NCBI GenBank assembly: GCA_031272895.1
Contig: JAISSW010000008.1
Span: 51,474 to 115,473 of the forward strand
Source: Clostridium sp.
GTDB lineage: Bacteria; Bacillota; Clostridia; Oscillospirales; Acutalibacteraceae
Direction of reading: 5' to 3'
Length of the DNA stretch: 64,000 nt
Numbering within the stretch: the first letter of the stretch is position 1; each line of letters begins with the position of its first letter. Under the pieces are notes generated by a model. It ran no database searches. It saw nothing but the letters and a program-made list of their open reading frames with translations, and had not been told where the DNA came from. Made by a program: the position numbers and the translations under genes. This document shows, one piece after another, positions 24,095 through 35,690 of this stretch.

Positions 24095-25208
24095 AATAGC
24101 TTTTTCCGTCCCATGCCTGTTGGGCATGGAGGGCTTTATAGCCGATGAGCTGCGCTCACTCGAGGCGGAGGACGTGCGTGCCGAAAACGGGCGCGTGCTG
24201 TTCCGCGGCGGGGAGGAAATGCTTGCGCGCGTTAATATTTGCAGCCGCTTTAGCGAGCGTGTGCTGATTCTAATCGGTGAATTTGAGGCGCACAGCTTTG
24301 AGGAGCTTTTTCATGGTGCGCGCGCCCTGCCTTGGGAGGAATGGATTGGGCGCGAGGATGCCTTCCCCGTTAAGGGCTACAGCCTTAAAAGCGATTTGTT
24401 CAGTGTGCGTGACTGCCAGTCAATAATTAAAAAGGCTGTTGTGGAGCGGCTTAAGGGCAAATATTCCATAGAGTGGTTTGAGGAAAGCGGAGCCGTGCGG
24501 CAAATTCAGTTTGCGATTATGCAAAACCGGGTTTCGCTGTTCATTGACACCACAGGAGCGGGGCTGCACAAGCGCGGCTATCGCCCGGAAGCAAAGGAAG
24601 CGCCGATAAAGGAAACCTTAGCGGCGGCGCTTTGCGCGGCAAGCAAGCTGCGTCCCTACCACACGCTCTATGACCCCATGTGCGGCAGCGGAACCATTGC
24701 AATCGAGGGTGCGCTTATGGCAAGGAACATCGCCCCGGGGCTGCGCAGAAGCTTCGCCGCTGAGCGCTGGGAGCAAATACCGCGGGAGCTTTGGCGGCTT
24801 GAACGCGAGCGTGCCAAGGACTTGGAGCGCCCGGCGTCCGACTTCGCGGCCTTTGGCAGCGACATAAGCCCGGAGGCTGTGACCCTTGCGAGGGAGACGG
24901 CGGCAAGGGCGGGCGTGGGCGACTGCGTGAGCTTTGAGCTGCGAGCCTTGGAGGATTTCTCCCCCAGCACGGAAAGGGGTACGGTTATTTGCAACCCGCC
25001 CTACGGCGAACGGCTGCTTGACCTGGAGCAGGCACGCGAGCTTTGCCGTGTTATGGGTAGGGTTTTCCCTCAAAGGCGTGGCTGGAGTTACTCTGTCATT
25101 ACGCCGGACGCCGATTTTGAAAAGGACTTTGGGCGCAAGGCGGACAAGCGCCGCAAGCTGTATAACGGTATGATTCCCTGCACGGTTTATATGTACTATA
25201 AGGCATGA
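24087..25208 (+). CDS. THUMP-domain class I RNA methyltransferase (RlmL-N/YpsC type)
   Basis: The protein has 373 residues from the TTG at 24087. The N-terminal ferredoxin-like/THUMP region (SVPCLLGMEGFIADELR) leads into a Rossmann methyltransferase with DPMCGSGTIAIEGALMA and NPPYGERL. The pattern matches the 23S rRNA guanine N2-methyltransferase group (YpsC). The TTG start gives the family's usual N-terminus and overlaps hpf, although the ribosome site is weak. Confidence 0.9.
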   Translation: MRKIAFSVPCLLGMEGFIADELRSLEAEDVRAENGRVLFRGGEEMLARVNICSRFSERVLILIGEFEAHSFEELFHGARALPWEEWIGREDAFPVKGYSLKSDLFSVRDCQSIIKKAVVERLKGKYSIEWFEESGAVRQIQFAIMQNRVSLFIDTTGAGLHKRGYRPEAKEAPIKETLAAALCAASKLRPYHTLYDPMCGSGTIAIEGALMARNIAPGLRRSFAAERWEQIPRELWRLERERAKDLERPASDFAAFGSDISPEAVTLARETAARAGVGDCVSFELRALEDFSPSTERGTVICNPPYGERLLDLEQARELCRVMGRVFPQRRGWSYSVITPDADFEKDFGRKADKRRKLYNGMIPCTVYMYYKA

Positions 25209-25219
25209 GAGGAGCTTTC

Positions 25220-25321
25220 ATGGGACCGGAGCATTCCACGCCGTTTGGCGAAACGAGGCACGCGCGCCGCGTCTTTTTGCCCCGTAGCCACTCAGGCAAA
25301 AATGGTAAAATCATGCCTTAG
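25220..25321 (+). CDS. Possible 33-residue basic peptide
   Basis: A short frame between the methyltransferase and the lipid kinase starts at ATG 25220, 5 nt after GAGGAGC, and encodes 33 residues (MGPEHSTPFGETRHARRVFL then PRSHSGKNGKIMP). It is basic, with no membrane helix. The ribosome site and position fit a real gene, but no homologue is known to me and chance is possible. Confidence 0.4.
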   Translation: MGPEHSTPFGETRHARRVFLPRSHSGKNGKIMP

Positions 25322-25352
25322 CGGGCAGGTAAAATATTAAGGAGGAAGAACA

Positions 25353-26366
25353 GTGAAACACGTTTTCATCATCAATCCAAAGGCGGGCAAGGGCAAGGCG
25401 GCGGAAACCATGCGCCCGCAGCTTAAGGAAATCGGCGCAAGGCTTGGCGTAGATTGGGAAATGCACGTCACCAGCCGTGCCTACGAGGCGATTGAATTCA
25501 TCAAGGAGCGGGCGGCGAGAGAGCCTGACGAATATTTCCGCTTTTATGCCTGCGGCGGTGACGGAACGGTATTTGAGGTTGCCAACGGCGTCTACGGTGT
25601 GCCAAACGCCGAGTTTGCCGTAATCCCGCTTGGAAGCGGCAATGACTTTATACGTCTGTTCGGCGGCAAAAGCGTGTTTTTGGAGCTTGAAAACGTAATT
25701 TTGGGCGAGTCTGTCCCGATTGACGTGATTGACTGCGGCAACGGGCAGATTGCGGTTAACCAATGCTCCATGGGCTTTGACGCCGAGGCGTGCGCTATGC
25801 AGATAAAATACAAGCGCAGCCCGCTGTTTACCGGGGAAACCGCCTACATTGCGGCAATGTTCAATCGCTTTTTAACCCGCATGGGAGAGGTCTTTGAGGT
25901 AAGCCTTGACGGCGTACCCTACGACGACGAGGGGCGGAGGTATTTGCTTTGCGCCGTCGCAAACTCACGTTGGTACGGCGGCGGCTTTATGGTCGCCCCG
26001 CGCGCCATGCCTGACGACGGCTACCTTGACTGTATGATTATCCGCATGAGGGAGAACAAATTCCAAATGCTGCCTGTGGCGACACAGATGCGCAAGGGTG
26101 AGCATTTGGGCTTCCCCCACTCGGAGTACATACGCTGCAAAAAGGTGGAGATACTCGCTCACCGTGATTCGGCGGTTAACGTGGACGGGGAGATGTCCAC
26201 GGTGCGAAAATCCTGCTTCGAAATACGGGAAAAGGCTCTTAAATTCGTGCTGCCGGTTGGGCATACTTACGACACGGTCCGTGCCCAATGGGAGGAGGAC
26301 GAAAAGACGAATCCCGTACAATTCGGCGTGCACGAAAGCAAAATAAAAGTTAAAAAAGAGGCTTAA
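25353..26366 (+). CDS. Diacylglycerol/lipid kinase family protein (YegS/BmrU-like)
   Basis: The protein has 337 residues. GTG at 25353 follows AGGAGGAAGAACA. The DAGK catalytic domain shows IINPKAGKGKA, CGGDGTVFEVANG and IPLGSGNDFIR. The C-terminal beta-sandwich ends with a VNVDGEM segment typical of bacterial lipid kinases. The substrate may be diacylglycerol or another membrane lipid. Confidence 0.92.
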   Translation: MKHVFIINPKAGKGKAAETMRPQLKEIGARLGVDWEMHVTSRAYEAIEFIKERAAREPDEYFRFYACGGDGTVFEVANGVYGVPNAEFAVIPLGSGNDFIRLFGGKSVFLELENVILGESVPIDVIDCGNGQIAVNQCSMGFDAEACAMQIKYKRSPLFTGETAYIAAMFNRFLTRMGEVFEVSLDGVPYDDEGRRYLLCAVANSRWYGGGFMVAPRAMPDDGYLDCMIIRMRENKFQMLPVATQMRKGEHLGFPHSEYIRCKKVEILAHRDSAVNVDGEMSTVRKSCFEIREKALKFVLPVGHTYDTVRAQWEEDEKTNPVQFGVHESKIKVKKEA

Positions 26367-26439
26367 CAGCTTTGCGATTACGCGAGGTTTCCGCCGTCGG
26401 CAACGGCACTATACATATATTATTGAGCGAGGTGCGACA

Positions 26440-27915
26440 ATGACTTTCAACGAGCTTTTGCAGGATTTTGCGTGTAAAATTGTGCGCGGCGACGGCGGGG
26501 CGGAAATAAGCGACTTACAATATGACTCCCGCAGGTGTAAGCCCGGCGGCTGCTTTGTTTGCGTCCCCGGCTTTGACAGCGACGGGCATTCATATGCCCT
26601 TGGAGCATACCAAAACGGGGCAAGGTTCTTCCTTTGCGGGCATATACCCGACGGCATTGCGGACAAGCCCGACTGCACAATCGCGCTGACAGAGGACACA
26701 CGCAAGGGTCTTGCCTTGACCGCGGCTCGTTGGTTCGGCTTCCCCGCAAAGCGGCTGCGCCTGATTGGAATAACCGGGACAAAGGGGAAAACCAGCATAA
26801 CTCTGCTGCTTAAAAACGCGCTGGAGGCGGCGGGTCACAGCGTAGGCTACATTGGCAGTATGGGGGCGCACTTTGCCGGCAAAGAGGTTCCCAGCATGAA
26901 CACCACGCCGGAGAGCTTTGAGATACACGCCCTGCTGCGCGAAATGGCGGACACGGGGATTGAATACTGCGTTATGGAGGCAAGCAGCCAGGGCTTTTTG
27001 TTAGACAGAACCTACGGCTTACGCTTTGACGCGGCGGTATTCACAAATATTTCCGCAGACCATATAAGCAAAACCGAACACAAGGATTTTGAGGAATATC
27101 TTGAGTGTAAAAAGCAGATTTTCGAGCAGAGCGCCGTAACCTTTGTTAACCGCGACGCGGAAAAGTACCGCGACATTATCCGCGGGGTAACAGCCCCCAC
27201 CCAAACCTACGGCTTTGGGGCAAACGCGGATTACCGCGCAAGGAACGTGCGCTGCTGCAGCGGCGGAGGCAAGCTGGGCGTCAGGTTTACGGTTGTTTCC
27301 CCCTTTGGTGAGTTTCCCATGCAGGTCAACCAGCCGGGCAAGTTTTCGGCGTCAAACGCAATGGCGGCAATTTGTGTTGCGCTGTATTTCGGCATTCCCG
27401 CCGCGGCAATCAAATCGGGTATGCGCGACACTGTGGTCTGCGGGCGCATGGAGCAGCTACACATACCCGCGCCTTATTCCTTAGTGATTGACTTTGCCCA
27501 CAACCGCCTTAGCGTACAGAATATGATAGAAACGGCAAGGCAATACAAGCCGCGCAGGGTTATTTGTGTTTTTGGTCTGGAGGGAGAGCGTGCTAAGGTT
27601 CGCAGGCTTGACAGCGGCGAGCTTTTGGGCAAGGGCGTGGATTACACCATACTTGCAAACGCCAGTCCGCGCCGCACAGACCCCATGGAGATAATCAACG
27701 ATATTGCCGGGGCAATTGACGAGGTAGGCGGCGAATATACCGTAATCCCGGACCGCGGCGAGGCAATACGCTTTTCCCTGAACATGGCGCAGGAGGGCGA
27801 TTTGGTGCTGTTAGTCGGTAAGGGCGACAAGCGCTACGAGGAAGTGTACGGCGAAAAAATCCCCTTTGACGAGCGCGAGGTTGTAGCCGAATATTTCTCC
27901 GCCAAGGAGGAGTAG
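26440..27915 (+). CDS. MurE-like UDP-N-acetylmuramyl-tripeptide synthetase
   Basis: The product has 491 residues with three Mur-ligase domains. The ATP loop is GITGTKGKTS, the second substrate region is SMNTTPESFEIH, and EASSQG is present. Two positions differ from diaminopimelate-adding MurE: DYAHTPD is replaced by DFAHNRLS, and the specificity motif DNPR reads ASPR. So which amino acid is added third cannot be read from family rules, and it could be a paralogue. It is 73 bp after the lipid kinase. Confidence 0.85.
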   Translation: MTFNELLQDFACKIVRGDGGAEISDLQYDSRRCKPGGCFVCVPGFDSDGHSYALGAYQNGARFFLCGHIPDGIADKPDCTIALTEDTRKGLALTAARWFGFPAKRLRLIGITGTKGKTSITLLLKNALEAAGHSVGYIGSMGAHFAGKEVPSMNTTPESFEIHALLREMADTGIEYCVMEASSQGFLLDRTYGLRFDAAVFTNISADHISKTEHKDFEEYLECKKQIFEQSAVTFVNRDAEKYRDIIRGVTAPTQTYGFGANADYRARNVRCCSGGGKLGVRFTVVSPFGEFPMQVNQPGKFSASNAMAAICVALYFGIPAAAIKSGMRDTVVCGRMEQLHIPAPYSLVIDFAHNRLSVQNMIETARQYKPRRVICVFGLEGERAKVRRLDSGELLGKGVDYTILANASPRRTDPMEIINDIAGAIDEVGGEYTVIPDRGEAIRFSLNMAQEGDLVLLVGKGDKRYEEVYGEKIPFDEREVVAEYFSAKEE

Positions 27916-27918
27916 CAG

Positions 27919-28068
27919 TTATCCTCCCCGCAGCGGCGGGCTTGGCTTCCTTATGCGCGCGGGGTCAATAGCGTAACTGTCACAAAGCACAAGGGCGTTG
28001 CACTCCTTAAGCAGCGCCCATTCTATGGTATCGCCGCTGCGTTTGTCAATAACGCGGCGAAATTCTGC
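27919..28068 (-). other. Open 49-codon extension behind the DUF2812 stop codon
   Basis: After the TAA of the DUF2812 gene the same frame stays open for 49 codons up to the next TAA and reads like protein (RRVIDKRSGDTIEWALLKE, LVLCDSYAIDPARIRKP). No good start codon or ribosome site precedes it. It may be a remnant of a neighbouring gene or the tail of a longer ancestor. Function unknown. Confidence 0.3.
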
Positions 28069-29388
28069 TTAGTTGCCGATTACGTCACCTATGGCCGCAA
28101 GCAGCTTTTCTTGGTCCGCCTTTCCGTGATATTTGACGGACAGCACTATTTTTCCGTGGCGCGCCACAACGTAATACTCCCCGTAGGCGTTGGTGTAGGC
28201 TCGCAGCTGGTCGGTCTGCCCTCCCCCGTCAACCGCAAAGCTTTGCTCCCAGCCCGCGGGCGCTTTGGCAATTTCCTTGAACAGCTCCTTTGCGGAGAAC
28301 AGGAACAGACAGCTTATTGACTCGCTTTCCATAACCGGGTGGTAGCTCTTGTCCGGCGCCTCGTTACACTGCCGAGCCGAATATTGCCGCGGGGCGATTG
28401 GGTTTGCGCTCTGAGAAATAAAATTATTTGTGTCGTACTGCGCCTGCAGGTTGGTTGATGGCACGCGGGACATCTCCCCGTCAACCTCCTCCAGCCACGG
28501 CAGCGGCGCGCGGGTGCTTTGCGGGGCAAACGGCAGGGTTTCTGTGTTGGTGCTTATCCTTTGCCACGCGACCGAAAACACCGTAAAAGCAAACAGCGTC
28601 AGGCACAGCGCCGCCACAAAATAGGAAAAGCTGCGTGAGCGCTGCCAGTTGGGCTTTTTCTCCTCCTGACGGGTTTTGTAAAGGTAATGTATTCTGCGCA
28701 GGCGCAGGTTTTCCGCCGTAACGAACGCAGCGGAAACCGCCAGCACAGCCGTCGCCAAAAAGTAACCAAAGCCACCGACAAGAAAGCCATGCCAGCTGAA
28801 CTGAACCAAGCCGCCCAATGCCACAAAGCCGACTGTAGCCGTCAGCAGCCCAAGCGCCCACAGCAGCAAAGAAAGCGCCCCGATTATTTTGCGCTGCACG
28901 TTAATTGAGGCGAAGCGCTTGCGCGGGTCAAAGGAAAACGGCGGCGCCTGAGGGGCTTCCTCCGCCTTATCCTCAGGGGCTTTTTTTGCGGGCGCGGATT
29001 TTTTGCCGCCAAACGCTTCACCGACCAGTTCCGCTACAACGTCAACCGCGTCCGGCGCGGGCTTAGGCTTCTTTTTTTTGACCGGCGCACCCTCAAGCTC
29101 CGCACGGTAAACGAAGGCATCGTCGCGGCGGCAAACAAAGCTCCAGCCGTTGTGTGCGGGCGGCGTGCTTGGCACCCCGTTAACCTTTTCGCACAAATCA
29201 ATGCGGTAGACATAGTTCCTTGGCTTGCGGCGCGCAAACCTGCTGAACCACAGCCCCCAAGATAAAAGGTGCTTGCCTTGGGCGGACATATCCGTGAACC
29301 AGCTTTCATAAAGCGGCAGCTCGGCGCAATTGCCGAAGTTTGCGCACAAAAGGTTACGCTCCCCGCCCAGTTTGCCGTCCTTTTCCAT
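28069..29388 (-). CDS. DUF2812 domain membrane protein
   Basis: The protein has 439 residues from the ATG at 29388 (AACGGAGT upstream); the ORF-track start runs past the promoter. The N-terminal part (LLSWGLWFSRFARRKPRNYVYRIDLCE ... HNGWSFVCRRDDAFVYR) is a DUF2812 pattern. A Lys/Pro/Ala-rich linker follows, then about three helices and an extracytoplasmic tail. DUF2812 proteins often pair with PadR regulators, but none is here. Confidence 0.75.
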   Translation of the reverse strand: MEKDGKLGGERNLLCANFGNCAELPLYESWFTDMSAQGKHLLSWGLWFSRFARRKPRNYVYRIDLCEKVNGVPSTPPAHNGWSFVCRRDDAFVYRAELEGAPVKKKKPKPAPDAVDVVAELVGEAFGGKKSAPAKKAPEDKAEEAPQAPPFSFDPRKRFASINVQRKIIGALSLLLWALGLLTATVGFVALGGLVQFSWHGFLVGGFGYFLATAVLAVSAAFVTAENLRLRRIHYLYKTRQEEKKPNWQRSRSFSYFVAALCLTLFAFTVFSVAWQRISTNTETLPFAPQSTRAPLPWLEEVDGEMSRVPSTNLQAQYDTNNFISQSANPIAPRQYSARQCNEAPDKSYHPVMESESISCLFLFSAKELFKEIAKAPAGWEQSFAVDGGGQTDQLRAYTNAYGEYYVVARHGKIVLSVKYHGKADQEKLLAAIGDVIGN

Positions 29389-29425
29389 AGTGACTCCGTT
29401 TCCCGTTTTTTTGTCTTTACAGCAT

Positions 29426-29454
29426 AGTATAACTTTTTTGCTCCGCCGCGTCAA
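29426..29454 (-). promoter_or_regulatory. Promoter of the DUF2812 gene
   Basis: On the minus strand TTGACG-17 bp-TATACT, 38 bp upstream of the ATG. Confidence 0.7.
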
Positions 29455-29527
29455 GGGCGAATTGAAAAACAAGAAGAATTTTTACCGGCAGTTTGCAAAC
29501 CGTAAACATTTTGGGGCGGCGCCTTAC

Positions 29528-29556
29528 TTGCAGTTTTAGCGTATTTGTGGTATAAT
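29528..29556 (+). promoter_or_regulatory. Promoter of the hypothetical/gyrB/fol operon
   Basis: TTGCAG-17 bp-TATAAT, 35 bp upstream of the ATG at 29591. Confidence 0.75.
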
Positions 29557-29590
29557 TATCTGAATAAACGTGTGATTAGGAGTATCCATT

Positions 29591-30469
29591 ATGACAGACC
29601 GTAAGCAGCTGTTGAATAATGTAGTTTCCGCCATGGGCGACGCGCTGAAAAAGAACGATTTTTTTGCGGAGGATGCCACCGTTGCGGACGAGGACGGCGA
29701 GGTTTTTATCGTTATCCCCGGCAAGACGGATAGTCTGCGTGTTGACAGCACCGGCGTTAAGCTTATTTTAAGCTCCGTTGACGAGGACGGCAAGCAAAAA
29801 GCCCTGCTGACCACCCTGCTGGACCCGGAAACGGCGGACAAAAAGGATTGCCAATCCGCGGCAAGGGAATGCGCCGAGGTTCTGCGTGAGCGCTACGGCA
29901 AAAATGACGGCGAAGCAAAGCAGAGCAAAAACAAAACAGTTTCTACCGCGCAGGCAAAGGCGGGACTTGCGGCGTTTGACCCCAATACGCTTGCCAATAA
30001 GCTCTCGGCGCTGTTCCCTGAGCTGAGGGCAGCCTACCAAGAGAATTTAGACAGGCACGGCGAGTTTTTCAGCGAGGAATTCTTTAAGAAGCAGCACGGA
30101 GCCGAGCCGATTTTGGCGGTTATCCGCAGGCGCGACAACCAAAGGGTAAAAAAGCTCTTCAGCCTCCTCAACGACATCTACGAAAACGGCACCAGCGAGG
30201 TGCAATCGGTTATTGTTGTAAGCATATTGGGGCAGCTGAATAACGACGAGGAGCTTATCGCCTACCTGCTGGACTATATGTGCGACGATATGCAGGCGCC
30301 GGTTATTCATGTCAACCGCCTGCTGGCGACAGCTAAGGGCAAGCGCTTGCTGAAGAAAATGGAAAACCCGCCAAAATACAAGCCGCCGAAGAAGAAAAAA
30401 TCCTTCATGAGCGACCTTATGGCGCAATCAGCCGCCCAGGGCGGCGCGCAAACGCCAATGCCGTTTTAA
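29591..30469 (+). CDS. Hypothetical cytoplasmic protein upstream of gyrB
   Basis: The product has 292 residues with no signal or membrane segment. The N-terminal 100 residues are acidic and strand-like; the C-terminal 130 are helical (VKKLFSLLNDIYENGTSEVQ, LGQLNNDEELIAYLLDYM), resembling helical-repeat regions. A basic PPKYKPPKKKKSF stretch is near the end. The family is not recognised. It is the first gene of an apparent operon with gyrB, 32 bp before it. Confidence 0.7.
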   Translation: MTDRKQLLNNVVSAMGDALKKNDFFAEDATVADEDGEVFIVIPGKTDSLRVDSTGVKLILSSVDEDGKQKALLTTLLDPETADKKDCQSAARECAEVLRERYGKNDGEAKQSKNKTVSTAQAKAGLAAFDPNTLANKLSALFPELRAAYQENLDRHGEFFSEEFFKKQHGAEPILAVIRRRDNQRVKKLFSLLNDIYENGTSEVQSVIVVSILGQLNNDEELIAYLLDYMCDDMQAPVIHVNRLLATAKGKRLLKKMENPPKYKPPKKKKSFMSDLMAQSAAQGGAQTPMPF

Positions 30470-30474
30470 TTTAA

Positions 30475-33270
<2,796 letters not shown>

Positions 33271-33274
<4 letters not shown>

Positions 33275-34137
33275 AAGACACGATTTATATTCGCGGACTG
33301 CGGCTATTTGCCTATCACGGCGTTAACGAGGACGAAAAGCGCCTTGGGCAGGATTTTTTGATTGATATAAGCGCAAAAACAGATTTTTCTGCTGCCTGCC
33401 GGAGCGACAGCCTTGCGGACACGGTCAGCTACGCGGCGATGATAAAAACCGTGCGCAGGGTGTTCACAGCGCAAAAGCATGAGCTGCTGGAGCGTGCGGC
33501 GCAGCTGCTTGCGGATGCCATTTTTGAAGAATTCCCGGCGCTGCGCAGGCTTAAGATACGCATAAGCAAGCCCGATGCCCCCATTGCCGCGGACTTTGAA
33601 GCGGTGGGGGTTGAAATCACACGGACGGCGGCAAAGACTGCCGCGCCTAAGCTTGCCGTTGTGGGGCTTGGCGCAAACTTAGGGGAGGCGACAAGCACTA
33701 TCTTACTTGCACGCGACGCCCTCAAGCTGCTGCCGAAAACGCAGCTTAAGGCGTTTTCAAGGCTATACAAAACCGCGCCGCAGGGCTGCCAAAGCCCTCA
33801 GCCGGACTACATTAACGCCTGTGCGTTGGTACAAACGGGGCTTTCGCCGCGGGCGCTTTTGGGTGCACTGTTTGGCATTGAGGCTGCCTTTGGACGGCAA
33901 CGCCCCTACCCCAACGCGGCCCGCACATTGGACTTGGATTTGCTGTTGTATGAGGGCGCGGCGCTCTCCTCGGAGGAGCTAACGCTGCCGCACCCGCGCA
34001 TGGGCGAACGGGCGTTTGTTTTGGTGCCTCTCGGCGATTTATTCCCAAACGGCAATGCTTTGGGATACAAATTCAACCCAAAGCTACCACCTGACGGCGT
34101 AACGCTGTTGGATGAGCACACGTTGAATCCGGCGTGA
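33271..34137 (+). CDS. folK: Bifunctional dihydroneopterin aldolase / HPPK
   Basis: This 288-residue fusion has a FolB domain (about 1-120; IYIRGLRLFAYHGVNEDEK with the catalytic Glu/Lys region) and a FolK pyrophosphokinase domain (about 127-288; VVGLGANLGEA, RTLDLDLLLYEG, LPHPRMGERAFVLVPL). Together with FolP it supplies three consecutive folate steps. No folE or folC is in the window. Confidence 0.94.
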
Positions 34138-34164
34138 CACTAATCGCAGTGCAGCATCTCATTA

Positions 34165-34710
34165 CTATTGTTGGACGTACTTATAAAGCACCTCGTCAAG
34201 CGGCACCCTTGCCACCGTGTTGAACAAATTTGTAGCCGTCATAATGCCGGCAAAGGCTATCAGCAGGGTTTGCTGCTCCGCCGTGAAGTTTGCCTGCAGA
34301 TAATCATAAAGCTCCTGCGGAATGGCGTGCGGATTTTTTGTGTACGCCTGCCCAAAGTCCATTAGGAATTTTTCTTGCTCGCTGAGCTGAGGGTGTTCGG
34401 GGTCGTCGCCGCTGTCCACAAGGATTTTGCGGAAGAACATACTGCAGATGAGGCAGTCGTTACCGCTGGAAATGGCGTAGCTGAACAGGCTAAGCGCCCT
34501 CTCCCCTATGAACGGCACAATCAAGTCCTTAAGCGCGTACCACTCCATGTAGACATCGAAGCTCTTTGGGCTTTGCAATAATGTGCGCTTCATATTGGTA
34601 ATGCGGCCATGCTTGGCAATTTGGTCATCATAACGCGCCCGAACCTCGTCGCTTGCGCCCTCATATTCGGTCATTGGGATAACAGGCTTTACATTCTTCT
34701 TAAATTCCAT
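34165..34710 (-). CDS. Carboxymuconolactone-decarboxylase/AhpD-like protein
   Basis: The product has 181 residues from the ATG at 34710 with GGAGGA upstream. The all-helical core includes NDCLICSMFFRKIL, resembling the redox CxxC of AhpD-like proteins, but the usual following histidine is not seen. It may be a CxxC disulfide reductase-like protein or a divergent relative. Monocistronic. Confidence 0.6.
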   Translation of the reverse strand: MEFKKNVKPVIPMTEYEGASDEVRARYDDQIAKHGRITNMKRTLLQSPKSFDVYMEWYALKDLIVPFIGERALSLFSYAISSGNDCLICSMFFRKILVDSGDDPEHPQLSEQEKFLMDFGQAYTKNPHAIPQELYDYLQANFTAEQQTLLIAFAGIMTATNLFNTVARVPLDEVLYKYVQQ

Positions 34711-34762
34711 TTTCGTCCTCCGTGGCTGTAATTGCTGCACCGCAAAAAGCGGCTATACCAAT

Positions 34763-34792
34763 AGTATAACAAAAACCGGCAAGTGATTTCAA
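34763..34792 (-). promoter_or_regulatory. Promoter of the AhpD-like gene
   Basis: On the minus strand TTGAAA-18 bp-TATACT, 52 bp ahead of the ATG. Confidence 0.55.
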
Positions 34793-34803
34793 GTATTGCC
34801 GCC

Positions 34804-35664
34804 TCAGGCATTCTGCGGCTCAGCGTCGGCCGCCAGAAGCTTTTCAACCGCCGCGCGCCCGTCAGCAAGCCCCACGGCATAGAATTCATCAATCAGTTGT
34901 TTATCCCGGCAGGTCAGGGTTACGCCCACTTCACTGCTGGGGGCAACGACTATTGCCTTGCCCTGTGCCTCCAGCGTGTCAACATAGGCTATCGTTCTGT
35001 TGTAATTCTCGTGACGGTTTTCCACCGCCTTGCATATGCGCGGGAATTTTCGCAGCTGGAAGTGATAGATAAGGCTGAGGTTTTGGGGCGGCATTCTAAA
35101 GCCCCTTTGGCGTGAGAGCACCACAACGACCCTTTCGCAGCCCTTGCTCAGCGCCCGCACAACGGGTATTGAGTCCACCACGCCGCCGTCAAAGTAAAGC
35201 CCTTCACCAACACGCACGGGCTTGCAATAGCCCGGCACCGCGCAGGAGGCAGTCAGTGCGCTGCAATCGCTTGGGTTTATGTCCTGCATGGTGAAGTAAT
35301 GCGGGGCGGCAGTGTAAGCCTCCGCCGCCGCAAACTCAGCCTCATTCGGGTAGGCTGCAAGGGCATCAAAATCCACGGGGTCAAGCTCCAGCGAAAGCTT
35401 GCCGTAAATGTAATCGAAGTTAAAGTAATTGCCATGGCGCACAACGTTGCGCAAGCCCATATATTCGGGGTCGAAGCTATGCTCAGCATAAAAGCGGTAA
35501 TTCCTGCCCCTTTGCCCGGACGCAAAGCTGACAACGTTTGCCGCCCCCGCGGAGGTACCCACGGCGTACTCAAAGCTCAGCCCCGCGTCCAAAAACGCGT
35601 CCAGAACACCGGTGCCGTAAACTCCGCGCATTCCGCCGCCCTCAACAACCAAGCCCGTCTTCAT
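34804..35664 (-). CDS. Patatin-like phospholipase
   Basis: The 286-residue cytoplasmic protein has LVVEGGGMRGVYGTGVL (oxyanion hole), GTSAGAANV (GxSxG nucleophile serine) and YFDGGVVDSIP (catalytic Asp in DGG). This is the complete Ser-Asp dyad of the bacterial patatin family (YjjU-like). It follows the mannosidase gene by 26 bp and may share its transcript. Confidence 0.92.
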   Translation of the reverse strand: MKTGLVVEGGGMRGVYGTGVLDAFLDAGLSFEYAVGTSAGAANVVSFASGQRGRNYRFYAEHSFDPEYMGLRNVVRHGNYFNFDYIYGKLSLELDPVDFDALAAYPNEAEFAAAEAYTAAPHYFTMQDINPSDCSALTASCAVPGYCKPVRVGEGLYFDGGVVDSIPVVRALSKGCERVVVVLSRQRGFRMPPQNLSLIYHFQLRKFPRICKAVENRHENYNRTIAYVDTLEAQGKAIVVAPSSEVGVTLTCRDKQLIDEFYAVGLADGRAAVEKLLAADAEPQNA

Positions 35665-35690
35665 TTTTTACCAACCCCAATTGTTATTTT

